From an uncultured Roseobacter sp. (GTDB taxonomy: Bacteria > Pseudomonadota > Alphaproteobacteria > Rhodobacterales > Rhodobacteraceae), in the NCBI RefSeq assembly GCF_947499265.1, contig NZ_CANMNK010000006.1, positions 62,001-126,000 of the forward strand: a stretch of 64,000 nucleotides of DNA, written 5' to 3'. Shown piece by piece: positions 25,560 through 35,500 of the stretch. Within the stretch, counting starts at the first letter, position 1, and each line of letters begins with the position of its first letter. Under the pieces are notes generated by a model, which searched no databases, was not told the DNA's origin, and saw only the letters and a list, made by a program, of their open reading frames with translations. Position numbers and translations under genes: made by a program.

Positions 25560-26977
25560 AGGTTCAATCGCTGCGCGCGCGGCTGATCCTGATCATCCTG
25601 ACGCCGCTTTTGCTGATCTCTGTCGTGGCCACGGCCTGGCAGTTTCACAACACGACCGACCGCGCCGAGGAGATCTTTGACCGCGGCTTGCTTTCGGCGG
25701 CGCTTGCCATTTCCCGTGACGTCGCGGTGTCCGGCGGCGATGCGCTCAGCCCGGCCACACGTCGGTTGGTGAGCGATACCTCGGGCGGTGAACTCTTTTA
25801 CCATGTCTTTGCGCCAGACGGCGTGTTCGTCACCGGCTATGCCACCCCGCCGGTGTCGCCTTTCCCGGTCGCTGCAGGGCCGCAGGAACCGCAATTCTAT
25901 GACGCGGTTTACCAGGGTCGCGATGTTCGTGTGCTGCGGTTCCAGGACGCGACGGTCATCGACAATGTCTCCGGCCTGTTCACCATTACCGTTTGGCAGG
26001 ACACGCAGGTGCGTGCCGGTTTCATCCGCGATGTGGTCCTGCGCGTGTTTGGCGTGATCGCCCTGATGGTGGTCAGTGTTGCCTTGGTTGTCTGGTTCGG
26101 TGTCGGCTTGGGATTGCGGCCCCTGCTGGATCTGCAGGAGGCCATTGCCCGGCGTAATCCGAATGAACTTGAGCCGATTCGCCGCAATGTACCGGTTGAA
26201 GCGCAGGGGATTGTCTCGACCCTGAACACGCTGCTGGACCGGGTGTCCCGCCGGATCAGTTCCAAGGACGAATTCATTTCAAACGCAGCGCATCAACTGC
26301 GCAACCCGATTGCGGGTGTGCTGGCGCTGGCCGAAGCGGTTGAGAAAGCCCCCACGCCGGAGGCTGCAAAATCCCGAAGCTCCGAATTGATCGCCGCCGC
26401 GCGCCATGCGACCCACCTGACAAACCAGTTGCTGTCCTTTGAGCGTGCAACCGGGTCAGATGTGGCCCTGAACGGCGAGGTGCTGGACGTTGAGGCGCTG
26501 ATTGCGCTGGTGGTAACCCGATTTGAACAGCAGCACCCGGGCTACACCGTCACGGTCACATCTGACCGAAAAACATCGCATCATCACATCTGGGGCGATC
26601 CCGTGATGCTGCAGGAGGCGTTTTTGAACCTGCTGGCCAATGCCGTGGTCCATGGTGGCCCACAGGTCTCGCGCATTGATCTGCACATTTCCGCCTCGGA
26701 CCGGGCCATCGAGATTATCGTGGAGGACGACGGTATCGGCATTGACCCTGCTGACCACGTTTTGGCCATTGGTCGTTTCAGCCAGGCCAAGGCCGGTCCC
26801 GGCAGTGGTCTGGGTTTACCAATCGCGGCGCGCGTAGTCGAAAACCACAAAGGCGCGTTGCAGATAAAACCCAGTACTTCCGGCGCGAAGATACAGATTT
26901 CCCTGCCTGTCTGGCGGGATCAGGATGCTGCGCGGCCTGCAGCGGCGGCGCACCAGCGTCATCTGTCTCAAACCTGA
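25556..26977 (+). CDS. Sensor histidine kinase (TctE-like)
   Basis: A 473-residue membrane kinase. The first membrane segment (LILIILTPLLLISVVATAW) is followed by a periplasmic sensor region of about 140 residues beginning HNTTDRAEEIFDRGLLSAALAIS, then a second membrane segment (VFGVIALMVVSVALVVWFGVGLGL). The HisKA box is FISNAAHQLRNPIAGVLAL with the phospho-accepting histidine near residue 246. The ATPase domain shows the N box LNLLANAVVHGG and the G boxes VEDDGIGIDP and SGLGLPIAARV. The periplasmic start is the 2CSK-N/TctE type. It is coupled to the response regulator and presumably senses the periplasmic tricarboxylate. Confidence 0.87.
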   Translation: MKVQSLRARLILIILTPLLLISVVATAWQFHNTTDRAEEIFDRGLLSAALAISRDVAVSGGDALSPATRRLVSDTSGGELFYHVFAPDGVFVTGYATPPVSPFPVAAGPQEPQFYDAVYQGRDVRVLRFQDATVIDNVSGLFTITVWQDTQVRAGFIRDVVLRVFGVIALMVVSVALVVWFGVGLGLRPLLDLQEAIARRNPNELEPIRRNVPVEAQGIVSTLNTLLDRVSRRISSKDEFISNAAHQLRNPIAGVLALAEAVEKAPTPEAAKSRSSELIAAARHATHLTNQLLSFERATGSDVALNGEVLDVEALIALVVTRFEQQHPGYTVTVTSDRKTSHHHIWGDPVMLQEAFLNLLANAVVHGGPQVSRIDLHISASDRAIEIIVEDDGIGIDPADHVLAIGRFSQAKAGPGSGLGLPIAARVVENHKGALQIKPSTSGAKIQISLPVWRDQDAARPAAAAHQRHLSQT

Positions 26978-27028
26978 CCCATCAGAGGGCTTTTCAAAAG
27001 TCTCGCCCGATCTTCGAAGGGACACAGA

Positions 27029-28576
27029 TCAAAGCGGGGCGGCGCTGTCTTCCGGGAAGCCTGCATTTCGCATCAGGTCGAGGTAATGCTCCAAATCCTC
27101 AGGTCTGAGAAACGGCTCAACGCGTTCCGTGCGCGCAACCGACGTCTGCGGCGCTGCGGCCAGAACCTTTTCGCGCGCGGCCTCGGCTTCCTCGGTCCGG
27201 CCGAGCTTTGCATAGGCGAGCGCCAACAGCTCATAGGTGCCCGTTGTCTTGGGGGAGCGCTGCTCCATCACCTCAGCCGTCTCCGCGTAGTGCCCGGCGA
27301 CAAGATGCGCGAAGGCCAGATCCCAAAGGTACCAGCCGGGGTAGCGCGGGTTCCGCTCCATCGCGCTTTCGATGAACTCGATCCCCTTGTCGGGCTCACC
27401 AGCGTAGGTCAGCGCCCAGCCAAGATGTACCAGCATTTCGGCATTGTTGGGGTTGAGATCAATGGCCTGCTGGTAGGCGGCCAGCGACTGCTCATGCCGC
27501 CGCTGATAAAGACGGATCGCCCCCATCGTCCAATGCCCGTAAGGATCATGCGGGTCGATCTCGATGGCCTTCTCCGCCCGGCGCTCCGCTTCGATCAGCG
27601 ATTGCTCCGGCGCGTCGCTCCAGCCGTTGCGAAAATCCTGCAGATAGGCCCAGCCTGCATAGGCATGCGCGCGCCCGTAGAGCGGATCAATCTGCAGGGC
27701 GCGGTCGAATTCGGTGATCGATTGCAGGGTCTCTTCCGCACGGTAGCTTTCAAATAAAACCAGCCCGTTGAGAAAGTGGTCGTAGGCGGCCAGGCTTGCG
27801 GTCGGCATCCGCTGCACCCGGGAAAGCTCGCTTGCGCGCAGCTTGCTGTTGGCCCCATCTGCAATGCCCACAAGGCGGACGACTTCGGTCACGATCTCGT
27901 TTTGCAGCACCAAGAGATCGTCCGCCGGACGCTCAAATCGTTCAGCCCAAACGGTCTTGGACGTGGCGGCTTCATAAAGCTGCACATTCACCCGGACCGT
28001 CTTGCCATGCCATTGCGCGTCACCCGACACAACGTAGCGCGCGCCCAACTGCCCGGCGATCTCCAACGGCGACATGCCCTGCGCGGCATAGGCAAAGGTG
28101 GTGTCGGCGGCGTAAACCAGAACGGTGCTGAATTGCGACAGATCGGTTACCATGTCGCGTGCGACAGCCGTGACAAAGGCCGTCTTCTCTGCGTCGGCTT
28201 GGCCAAAGGCAAAGGGCAGAACGGCCACCGACGGCAGGTTTGAGATGGCAGGCGGGGCAGAGACGCTTGCGACCATCCGATTGCCGGGCGTAAGCACCAG
28301 CCCCGCAACCAGTGATACCAGCAACGCTGCCACGGCAATCAAGGCCACGCGCCTGACCGGCCGTTTTGGTTCCGGTTCGACATTGGCAGGGCCGATTTCC
28401 TTGAGAAGCTGCATCTTGGTCCGGACGCCGAGCTTGCGGTAGATGCTGTTGAGATGCGTGCGGACGGTGGCAGGCGCGATACACAACCGCTCGGCGATCT
28501 CCTTGTGGCTCAGACCGTCCACATAAGCGCGTGCAATTTCGCTTTCTCTCTTTGTCAAAATCTCTTGGCCGGGCAT
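27029..28576 (-). CDS. Membrane-anchored LuxR-HTH/TolB-like/TPR regulator
   Basis: The 515-residue product has an unusual order. Residues 7-62 are a LuxR-type helix-turn-helix (LTKRESEIARAYVDGLSHKEIAERL, then RTHLNSIYRKLGV). About residues 77-98 are a single membrane segment (LIAVAALLVSLVAGLVL). Residues 115-260 are a TolB-like/FlgO-type domain (LPSVAVLPFAFG). Residues 275-500 hold TPR repeats (GHWTMGAIRLYQRRHEQSLAAYQQAIDLNPN). DNA binding in the cytoplasm with a sensor outside the membrane recalls CadC/ToxR, but with a LuxR HTH. It diverges from the cysteine-rich protein at 28768, with an inverted repeat in between, so it probably controls that cluster. Relatives with an adenylate cyclase domain in place of the HTH are common in alphaproteobacteria. 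Confidence 0.8.
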   Translation of the reverse strand: MPGQEILTKRESEIARAYVDGLSHKEIAERLCIAPATVRTHLNSIYRKLGVRTKMQLLKEIGPANVEPEPKRPVRRVALIAVAALLVSLVAGLVLTPGNRMVASVSAPPAISNLPSVAVLPFAFGQADAEKTAFVTAVARDMVTDLSQFSTVLVYAADTTFAYAAQGMSPLEIAGQLGARYVVSGDAQWHGKTVRVNVQLYEAATSKTVWAERFERPADDLLVLQNEIVTEVVRLVGIADGANSKLRASELSRVQRMPTASLAAYDHFLNGLVLFESYRAEETLQSITEFDRALQIDPLYGRAHAYAGWAYLQDFRNGWSDAPEQSLIEAERRAEKAIEIDPHDPYGHWTMGAIRLYQRRHEQSLAAYQQAIDLNPNNAEMLVHLGWALTYAGEPDKGIEFIESAMERNPRYPGWYLWDLAFAHLVAGHYAETAEVMEQRSPKTTGTYELLALAYAKLGRTEEAEAAREKVLAAAPQTSVARTERVEPFLRPEDLEHYLDLMRNAGFPEDSAAPL

Positions 28577-28632
28577 CGGGGCGCGCCTTTCAAAGATACC
28601 CCCTGATCCTAGCAGTAACCGCAGAATGGGTC

Positions 28633-28659
28633 AAAATGCGTAGGGAAAATACGCCATTT
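28633..28659. promoter_or_regulatory. Inverted repeat in LuxR-TPR / Cys-rich gene divergent region
   Basis: AAAATGCGTA and TACGCCATTT form an imperfect dyad (one extra base) around GGGAAAA, with a perfect GCGTA/TACGC core. Its place between the divergent genes fits an operator for the LuxR-type HTH. Confidence 0.45.
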
Positions 28660-28767
28660 GAACGATGCCAATTTCCAGCAATGCAGACCAGGCTTGAAGG
28701 GCGGCACTCATAGCCCGCGTCTGCCCATATCAACGTTTTCAAACCCTTTCAGTTCAGGAGTATTGCA

Positions 28768-29232
28768 ATGGACCGTCTCTCGCATTCTTATCGTTTCTCC
28801 ACGCAAATTCAGCGTGCCTGCACCGTGCTGATCTGCGTGACCGCAATCGCGGCCACAGCAGTCAGCGCGCAGGACAGAAGCAAAGCGCCACTGGAACCGG
28901 AGCCGATGGTGACCGACCGCTCCGTCATCGCGGGCACGGTCGGGATGCCGATGCTTTTCACCTTTGATCCCAAATCGGTGGAGGACGGGCCACACGAGCT
29001 TGCCCATGACATCCTCACCGGGCGCAGCCTTGTGGTGACGTTCAAGAACGGCAAATCGGAGCGTGCGTTTCTAAAGGTGCCGTTCAGCGGACGCATCGAT
29101 CTCAAAAGGACAACGGGCTTGAACAGCTGTTCGACCATCCACTGCGCCACCACGCAGGTGCCGACCTGTTTTGAGCTTCCAGAGGGTGGATGTACCTGCG
29201 TCTGCGGCGGCAGCTTCAAGGCGCTGGAGTAG
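28768..29232 (+). CDS. Secreted protein with cysteine-rich C-terminus, unknown function
   Basis: 154 residues. A signal peptide (RACTVLICVTAIAATAVSAQ, cleaved before DRSK) leads a mature part of about 120 residues with beta-strand-like segments (GMPMLFTFDP, RSLVVTFKNG). The last 35 residues contain six cysteines (SCSTIHCATTQVPTC and GGCTCVCGG), which suggests disulfides or a metal site. I recognise no family. It is the first gene after the divergent LuxR-TPR regulator and is followed within 4 bp by the 117-residue gene, so it is likely in an operon with the serine hydrolase. Confidence 0.65.
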   Translation: MDRLSHSYRFSTQIQRACTVLICVTAIAATAVSAQDRSKAPLEPEPMVTDRSVIAGTVGMPMLFTFDPKSVEDGPHELAHDILTGRSLVVTFKNGKSERAFLKVPFSGRIDLKRTTGLNSCSTIHCATTQVPTCFELPEGGCTCVCGGSFKALE

Positions 29233-29236
29233 GATC

Positions 29237-29590
29237 ATGCGTCAATCTGATTTCACATGGGTCAGCTTCCAGCAGGACTTCAATTCCGCGACCACAAATG
29301 CCAGTCGCGGCTTCAAGATCGACGGCACCCCGGTCGGGGTCGGATACCTGCTGATCCAGCAGTTTGATGTCGAGGCGGACACGCACCGCATTTTGATCAA
29401 CGGCAAGCCGCTCGACGGGTTCGACCTGGCCAGAGACAAAACCGATCGTGTCTGGACAACCTGGATGGATGGCATCCCGCCCGGGGTTCTCAAGCGGGGG
29501 TCCAACAAGATCAGCATTCTGCGCGACGCCCAAGCCAGCGAATTCTTTCGGATTGGCAGCGTCGCCATCCATTGGCGCGAAAACGGATAA
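29237..29590 (+). CDS. 117-residue beta-rich protein of unknown function
   Basis: ATG 29237 (GGAG upstream) is 4 bp after the previous stop; a longer in-frame start would overlap that gene. The product has no signal peptide and reads like a small beta sandwich (GVGYLLIQQFDVEADTHRIL; ILINGKPLDGF; NKISILRDA; FRIGSVAIHW). No enzyme motif or known domain is evident. It sits between a secreted cysteine-rich protein and a serine hydrolase with 4- and 12-bp gaps, indicating co-transcription. Confidence 0.65.
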   Translation: MRQSDFTWVSFQQDFNSATTNASRGFKIDGTPVGVGYLLIQQFDVEADTHRILINGKPLDGFDLARDKTDRVWTTWMDGIPPGVLKRGSNKISILRDAQASEFFRIGSVAIHWRENG

Positions 29591-29602
29591 AGGAGCGATC
29601 TG

Positions 29603-30910
29603 ATGAACAAGACCAAAACCGCCCTGTATTACCGTCCCAACTCCGCCACGGTGGACGATGAGCTCTTCGACGATCTGGCCAAAAAACATCCCGGGCGTGG
29701 GCGGCCCAGTGATGTCGGCATGCTGGTGCCCGATATTGCCTATCTCAAAATCGAAGACTGCGATGAAGAGCCGCCAGGCCGCCGTCCGGGGGTGTCAGAG
29801 CGTGTGCCCCGGCCCGCGATCAAGGTGGATGGCGGTCCGCAATTCAGCATCGACGCCTTTGCCGATGGCCTCCGGCTTCGGCTCAACAATCGCAGCACGG
29901 GCTGGGCCTTTGTCATCAATCAGAACGGGCAGGAGGCCATCTCGGATGCAGGCGGCAACGCCACGGTCGCGGGTGATCTCGATGGAGCTGGCACGATTTT
30001 GAGCGCACGGGCCTTCACCCCGGACACCCGCGTGAATGTGGCCAGTGTCTCCAAAACGATCACAGCGGTTGCGGTGCTGCGCCTGCTGCGGGCAACCGGC
30101 AAATCCGTCACCTCCAAGATCTGGCCCTATCTGCCCGCCGGTTGGCCGGTCGAGGCCTCGGGCGTCGCGGATCTGGAGTTTCGCCACCTGCTGACCCACC
30201 GCACCGGTTTGACCACCCAGAACGCCGCCTTTTCCCAGACGCTTTCCGATGGGGGGCTGCAAACCGCGCTTTTGCTCGGCGCAGACCCCGGTGCGCCCTA
30301 CGCCTACCGGAACGCCAATTTCGCGCTGTTCCGCCTGATCATTCCGGCCCTGTGGCGCGAAGCGGGAAACACCGCCGCCAACAACGACACCGATGTCGGG
30401 GCCGCGTTTTTCTATGCGGCTTACATCATCGACCAGCTGTTCGGTGAGATGGGCGGCGCGATCGGGGAGAATGCATCAACCAGTGTGCTCGATGACCCGC
30501 CCACGCGTTACTATGCGGCGGCGGGCACCGCGCAAGGAATCGAGTACCCGAATTGGGCGTTGCTTGCGGGGGCCGCCGGGTGGCATTTGTCGGCGCGCGA
30601 ACTTGCCGCCTTTCTGGCCTTCATCACCTATGATGACGATGTTCTGGACGCCGCTTCGCGGGCGCAGATGGACAGCCTGCGCCTTGGGTGGCAGCCAACG
30701 GGCAGCTACGATGGCAGGTTCGGTGATTATCGCGGTCACTCGGGCAGCATCCGGTCGACCGTCAATGGCGTCACCGGCAACACCCGCGCCGGGATCATGA
30801 AATTCGGCATTCAGGTCGAAGCCGCCTTTGTCGCCAATTCCTCCATACTTGGGGTCAACGCACCCGTTGCCGACCTTTTGGCGGATGCTTTTGACGCGGC
30901 CTGGGGGTGA
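29603..30910 (+). CDS. Beta-lactamase-family serine hydrolase with N-terminal extension
   Basis: 435 residues. From about residue 90 it is a class C beta-lactamase/D,D-peptidase-like fold. The S-x-x-K motif is SVSK near residue 148 (VASVSKTITAV), Y-x-N is YRN in YAYRNANFALFRL, and the third motif is HSG in RGHSGS. HLLTHRTGL precedes the Y-x-N, as in esterase-type members. Residues 1-90 are an extra segment (VDDELFDDLAKKHPGRGRP, EDCDEEPPGRRPG) without a signal peptide, so the cellular site is unclear. Family members cleave amides or esters; the substrate is unknown. The last gene of the three-gene set controlled by the LuxR-TPR regulator, by position. Confidence 0.8.
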   Translation: MNKTKTALYYRPNSATVDDELFDDLAKKHPGRGRPSDVGMLVPDIAYLKIEDCDEEPPGRRPGVSERVPRPAIKVDGGPQFSIDAFADGLRLRLNNRSTGWAFVINQNGQEAISDAGGNATVAGDLDGAGTILSARAFTPDTRVNVASVSKTITAVAVLRLLRATGKSVTSKIWPYLPAGWPVEASGVADLEFRHLLTHRTGLTTQNAAFSQTLSDGGLQTALLLGADPGAPYAYRNANFALFRLIIPALWREAGNTAANNDTDVGAAFFYAAYIIDQLFGEMGGAIGENASTSVLDDPPTRYYAAAGTAQGIEYPNWALLAGAAGWHLSARELAAFLAFITYDDDVLDAASRAQMDSLRLGWQPTGSYDGRFGDYRGHSGSIRSTVNGVTGNTRAGIMKFGIQVEAAFVANSSILGVNAPVADLLADAFDAAWG

Positions 30911-31039
30911 CGCTCAACAGCACGGCAAAAATCCGCAAAACCACGAAAATCGCGTGCCAAATTGACGTCGATCAACCCAATCCGGAATTTCCGCATCAGT
31001 TTGTCATCACCCCCAATTTCTGATGTGGAGCGCTGGCAT

Positions 31040-32062
31040 ATGCAAAAGACGATGAAGGCTGCGGTGGTCACCAAACTTGGTGATCCGCTGGATATTCGCG
31101 AGGTCGATGTTCCCGAAATCGGGCCCGGAGAGGTGCTTGTCCGCGTGCGTGCTTCGGGCGTCTGTCATACCGATCTACACGCCGCGAACGGCGACTGGCC
31201 GGTAAAGCCAACCGCCCCCTTTGTCCCCGGTCACGAAGGTGTTGGCGAGGTCGCGAGGCTCGGCGCGGGCGTTACCCATCTGAAAGAAGGCGATCGGGTG
31301 GGGGTGCCTTGGCTGCACACGGCGTGCGGGCGCTGCGAGCATTGCTCCGGAGGCTGGGAGACGCTGTGCGAAAGCCAGCAGAATACCGGGTATTCTGTCG
31401 ATGGCGCCTATGCGGAATTCGTCAAAGCGGATGCGGATTATGTCGGGCAAATTCCGGATGTGCTTGATTTCGGACCAGCCTCCCCGGTGCTTTGCGCTGG
31501 CGTGACGGTCTACAAGGGCCTCAAGGAAACCGAAGTGCGCCCGGGCCAGTGGGTTGCGATTTCAGGGATCGGCGGCCTGGGGCATATGGCGGTACAATAC
31601 GCAAAGGCAATGGGCATGAACGTGGTCGCGGTGGATGTCGCGGACAGCAAACTTGATCTGGCGCGCTCTCTGGGCGCGGATGAGGTGATCAACGCGGCCA
31701 AGACAGACCCTGTGAAGGAAGTCGCCAAGCATTTGGGCGGCGTTCACGGCGCATTGGTTACGGCCGTGAGCACCAAGGCGTTTGCCCAGGCCACGGGCAT
31801 GCTACGCCGTCACGGAACCATGTCTCTTGTGGGGCTGCCGCCGGGGGATTTCCCGCTCCCGATTTTCGAAGTGGTCCTGAAGCGCCTGACGATTCGCGGC
31901 TCCATTGTCGGCACGCGTCTTGATCTCTCGGAGGCTCTGTCCATCGCCGCCGAGGGCAAGGTGTCAACGACCTACAAATGGGACAAGCTCGAAAACATCA
32001 ACGCGGTGTTTGATCGGATGCGCCAAGGTACAATCGACGGGCGTGTGGTGCTGGAAATCTGA
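31040..32062 (+). CDS. adhP: Zinc-dependent alcohol dehydrogenase (AdhP type)
   Basis: From the ATG at 31040 (GGAG 9 bases upstream) the product is 340 residues; the in-frame start at 30962 adds an unrelated leader. Catalytic zinc ligands are C in GVCHTDLH, H in GHEGVGEV and C in VLCAGVTVY. The structural zinc site is the four cysteines of [21 protein letters not shown] binding is by [18 protein letters not shown]. It interconverts alcohols such as ethanol with aldehydes. It stands between two clusters of unknown genes, with more than 100 bp before it and 500 bp after, and is probably transcribed alone. Confidence 0.9.
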   Translation: MQKTMKAAVVTKLGDPLDIREVDVPEIGPGEVLVRVRASGVCHTDLHAANGDWPVKPTAPFVPGHEGVGEVARLGAGVTHLKEGDRVGVPWLHTACGRCEHCSGGWETLCESQQNTGYSVDGAYAEFVKADADYVGQIPDVLDFGPASPVLCAGVTVYKGLKETEVRPGQWVAISGIGGLGHMAVQYAKAMGMNVVAVDVADSKLDLARSLGADEVINAAKTDPVKEVAKHLGGVHGALVTAVSTKAFAQATGMLRRHGTMSLVGLPPGDFPLPIFEVVLKRLTIRGSIVGTRLDLSEALSIAAEGKVSTTYKWDKLENINAVFDRMRQGTIDGRVVLEI

Positions 32063-32563
32063 CGGCGCGCCCAACTGCCCGCGCAACACTCGCAGCTGCT
32101 CTCGGTGATTTGACGAAGAATGCTGCGCCCGCGTGCTGGAGATGCCGCAAATTCGGCGGTGGGGTATCCGCAGTCAGACGGCGTTTTATGCAGAGCATTC
32201 CGCTGGCTAGGGGGCGGGCCGAGAGCGTTTTCAAGCATAGATGTATCAGGGCGATGCTACGAATTCTGTGGATCATCATGACCTGAATCGAGATGATTTC
32301 ATGTTTGAAACAGCCTGTTCTTTGAGAGAATTTTACGCTGTGTAGCGGCCTCGCGCCAAGCGCATTGATGCGCTGCCCGACCAATGTGGATGCCAGCTCG
32401 AAAGACCCGCTTGCCGGTGCGTTGTGTCGCCCTCGGCCTCTTCCCTCTCGCCGTGCGATTCTCGTCAGGATAGAAAATCTCACATTTCTGTGATATGCTT
32501 TCCCCTATTCTAGTGATTTTTTGACAAGCTTTTTCCTCAGAACGATTGTTCGGAGTAGGCGCC
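32063..32563. other. 500-bp non-coding region before the giant-protein pair
   Basis: No reading frame here looks coding on either strand. It contains a 16-bp dyad AGCGCA-TTGA-TGCGCT (32358-32373) and the TCACA/TGTGA dyad listed separately. GC content drops toward the downstream gene, consistent with a promoter. Confidence 0.4.
32480..32493. promoter_or_regulatory. TCACA-N4-TGTGA dyad upstream of giant-protein pair
   Basis: Perfect 5-bp arms around TTTC, about 70 bp before the start at 32564. The arms are those of a CRP site but in reversed order, so this is not a CRP box. It may be an operator. Confidence 0.3.
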
Positions 32564-35500
32564 ATGGGTTCTTCGCTCACCCTCAAATTAGCCAACGCGA
32601 TAAATGACATTTCTGCAGCCGGAACCGACAGCCGCGCGCATCTCGACCTGGAAGAGATCGGTGATCTTTTTGCGCCACTCATCCCTGAACGGATCGAGCG
32701 CCGACGGATCATTCGACCGGAAGACCTCTTTGTCGCTGATCTGGTGCTGCACAATCTGAGCGTGACGCCCGGTCCACCCCAGCGGCTGATCCGTACGATA
32801 CAATCCCGACCGGCACATCTGTGCCTTGGCCTTCAGGGGCAGCACTTTGGCGAGGAAACACTGGTCACCGGTGCGGCGAATGGCATTCCCTCCGATTTGC
32901 TCTCGGGAGAGCTGGAAGTCCCACCCCCGGCGCCGCGTGTGATGCGTGCGCGGCTTGCCTACCCTAGCCGCGTGGTCGTGCGCATGCCGCAGACGCAGAT
33001 GGCGCTCGACTACACGGTGGATGCCATCCTCAAGGCCATCACCACCTGGCCGCTCAACCTTGATCCGCTGGCGCGCAGTCTGCCGGTCTTCGCAGAGTTC
33101 GGGGTTGCCGAGCTGACCAAGACGGATCTTTCTGATCTGGTAAAAGTCGACGCCTTGCAGAACGCGGTTTCCGCCTTGCAGCCGTTGAAGATGGACCTGC
33201 AGGATATGTTGAGCGAACTGGACGCCGCACCGGTTGCTCGTGGGGCCATTCGCGATGCCCGGCGCAGCGCTGTGGGGGCCCTGTCAACCAGATCCGCCGG
33301 GTTGGTTGGCGGTGCTGCAACCGATGACGCGACGGCGTTTCGCGCCAAGCTGGATGCAACACGCGGTCTGGATGACACCAAGAAAGCACTTGGAACGGCT
33401 CTCTTTGAGGTGCAACGCGCCAAGGACACAGCGGATCGGATCTCAGCCCAGCAAACATCTGATCGCCTCACGGTCGCAGAAATCTCGAAAATCTCGCAGG
33501 TGCTGATCTATGCGCTGCTGCCGCACCGCCCCGGCCATCTCGTCACCTCGCTCGAACTGCCCTATCGATTGCTGCAAAGCCCGCATTCGAACGCATCTTT
33601 TGTGCATCCAACCGCACCGGTGACGCTCTCTGATCGGACCGAGCTGTGGCGCACGACCCTGATGCGGCGCACGACGAGCGATCCTGCCCCGATCGGACCG
33701 AATGGATTGCCGATCACGGTGATGTGGAGCCCGGATTACACCGGATCGGCAGCGCCAAAGAAAGACCCCTTCCGGATGTCGCTGGCGCCACGCCATCGCG
33801 ATGATCTGGTGCGGCTGATGTCGGGACATACCGAACAATTGGCAACCACGGGCAAGAGCTACACGCCAACGCCCGCGCGTGCCCGACGTCTGCAGCTCTC
33901 CGCCTGGGGCGGTGTGTTAGAGGCGGACGGCGAGTGGATGGTGGATGTCCAGGGTGTCGACACCGAGGAGTGGAAACACGATGCCTCCTACGGGCGGGAT
34001 GAATTTGTGCGCGTGGTGGAAGGCGGGTTTCTCTTTCCCTTCGGACACCGCGCCGCCTTTGTCACCCTGACGCAGCGCGAGATCGAGGATCACACCGCGT
34101 CTGGCTGTGGCGCCTTTCTGCGCCAGCGTCGTTTCATCGTGTTGCGCGAGGCGGTGAAATCCTTTCCCGCGCCGGGTATGGTGCATGACGGGCGTAAGCT
34201 GCCGTTCAAAACCATCACCTGCCTGACCAGGAAAACGCCTGCCCTCGACAGCCCGTCAAATGCCCTCTCGAGCGTGGCGGGGCTGAATGAAATGCAGGCC
34301 TTCTGGCCGGTCGCCAACAATGAAGGCAGCCCGTTCCGTTTCGAATTCGAAGCGGTGGACATCTCTGGCCGACGCACGACTTTCAAAAGCAATGTGATCT
34401 TCGTCTTCAAATCCCTCGCCTTTCCGCCTGCGAACCAGATCAACAAGGTGCAGACCGGATTTGCCGGTGCGGGCTCATCGATCAACGACCGCAGCCGCGT
34501 GCCCTTTGAGGGGCAGGTGGTGCGCATGGCCCCGGTAGGCGACGGCACGCCGGGCGATGTGGACGTGCCATTGGACGAGATCGTCTTTGAGGGCACCAGC
34601 GCCCAAGGGCAGACCCCGCCGTTTCATCCTGCCGTCAGATGTGCGGATGCACGGCTCAAAGCCCTGGAAGGGGTCACCGGAAAAACCGCCTCCGAAACGG
34701 TGGAATTCGAAAAAAGCACCTATTTGCCGCAGGGCTATACCAACAATCCCTGGCGCGTGTTTCTGGAGCTGAAGACACCTTTCAAGGTCGATATGGGCGG
34801 CGACGTTCCAACCGACAAAGTGGGCGGCATCGGGCAGCCGACGCAATCGCTTTCGGCGATCTCCAACGGGTCGGGTGCTGTGTCAGGATCGGTATCGGCG
34901 CTGACGGGCGGCAATGTCGATCCCGCCGATATGTTCCCGGAGGCGAAAATCCTTGGTGGATTTGATCTCAAGGACATCATCGCGCCCTTTATCGCCGGTG
35001 CATTGGGGCAGGTGCCGGGGTTTAAGACCGAAGAGTTTCCCGACAAGATCGTCACCAGCTGGAATTATAAAGACGACAACATCACCGCCTCCATTCCCGG
35101 GCTGGTCTTTGGCGCGGGCGGGCAGAGCACACTCGAACTTGGGGCCAAGCTCACCGCCTATTTCACCTATCCGGACCCCGATCTGGGGTTCAAGAACAAG
35201 GACGGTGACCCGGCACCTGATTTCGGCGCGGGCACCGACCCCGGCTGGAAAGACCCGGAGGCGGAGGCGACCGGTAAGCTGACCAACTTCAAGCTCGATT
35301 TCTTTGGTTTCGTGATCGTCTGGTTTGATGAGTTCAGCTTCAAATCCACGGTCAAAAAGAAATTCGACCCCAACCCCAAGCTACATGACACCGACCCGGT
35401 GGTCTTTGGCGGCCCTCTGGAATTCATCAATACGCTCAGTGAGCTGATCCCGTCGGGTGGATTTTCCGACCCGCCCATCATCAAGCCCGGCCTGACCGAT

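Noticed and set aside
32480-32493. CRP/FNR binding site
   Set aside because: CRP needs TGTGA then TCACA with 6 bp between; the half-sites here are in the opposite order with 4 bp.
32063-32563. Possible remnant of an insertion sequence in the 500-bp gap
   Set aside because: I could not find paired terminal inverted repeats, target duplications or any transposase fragment.
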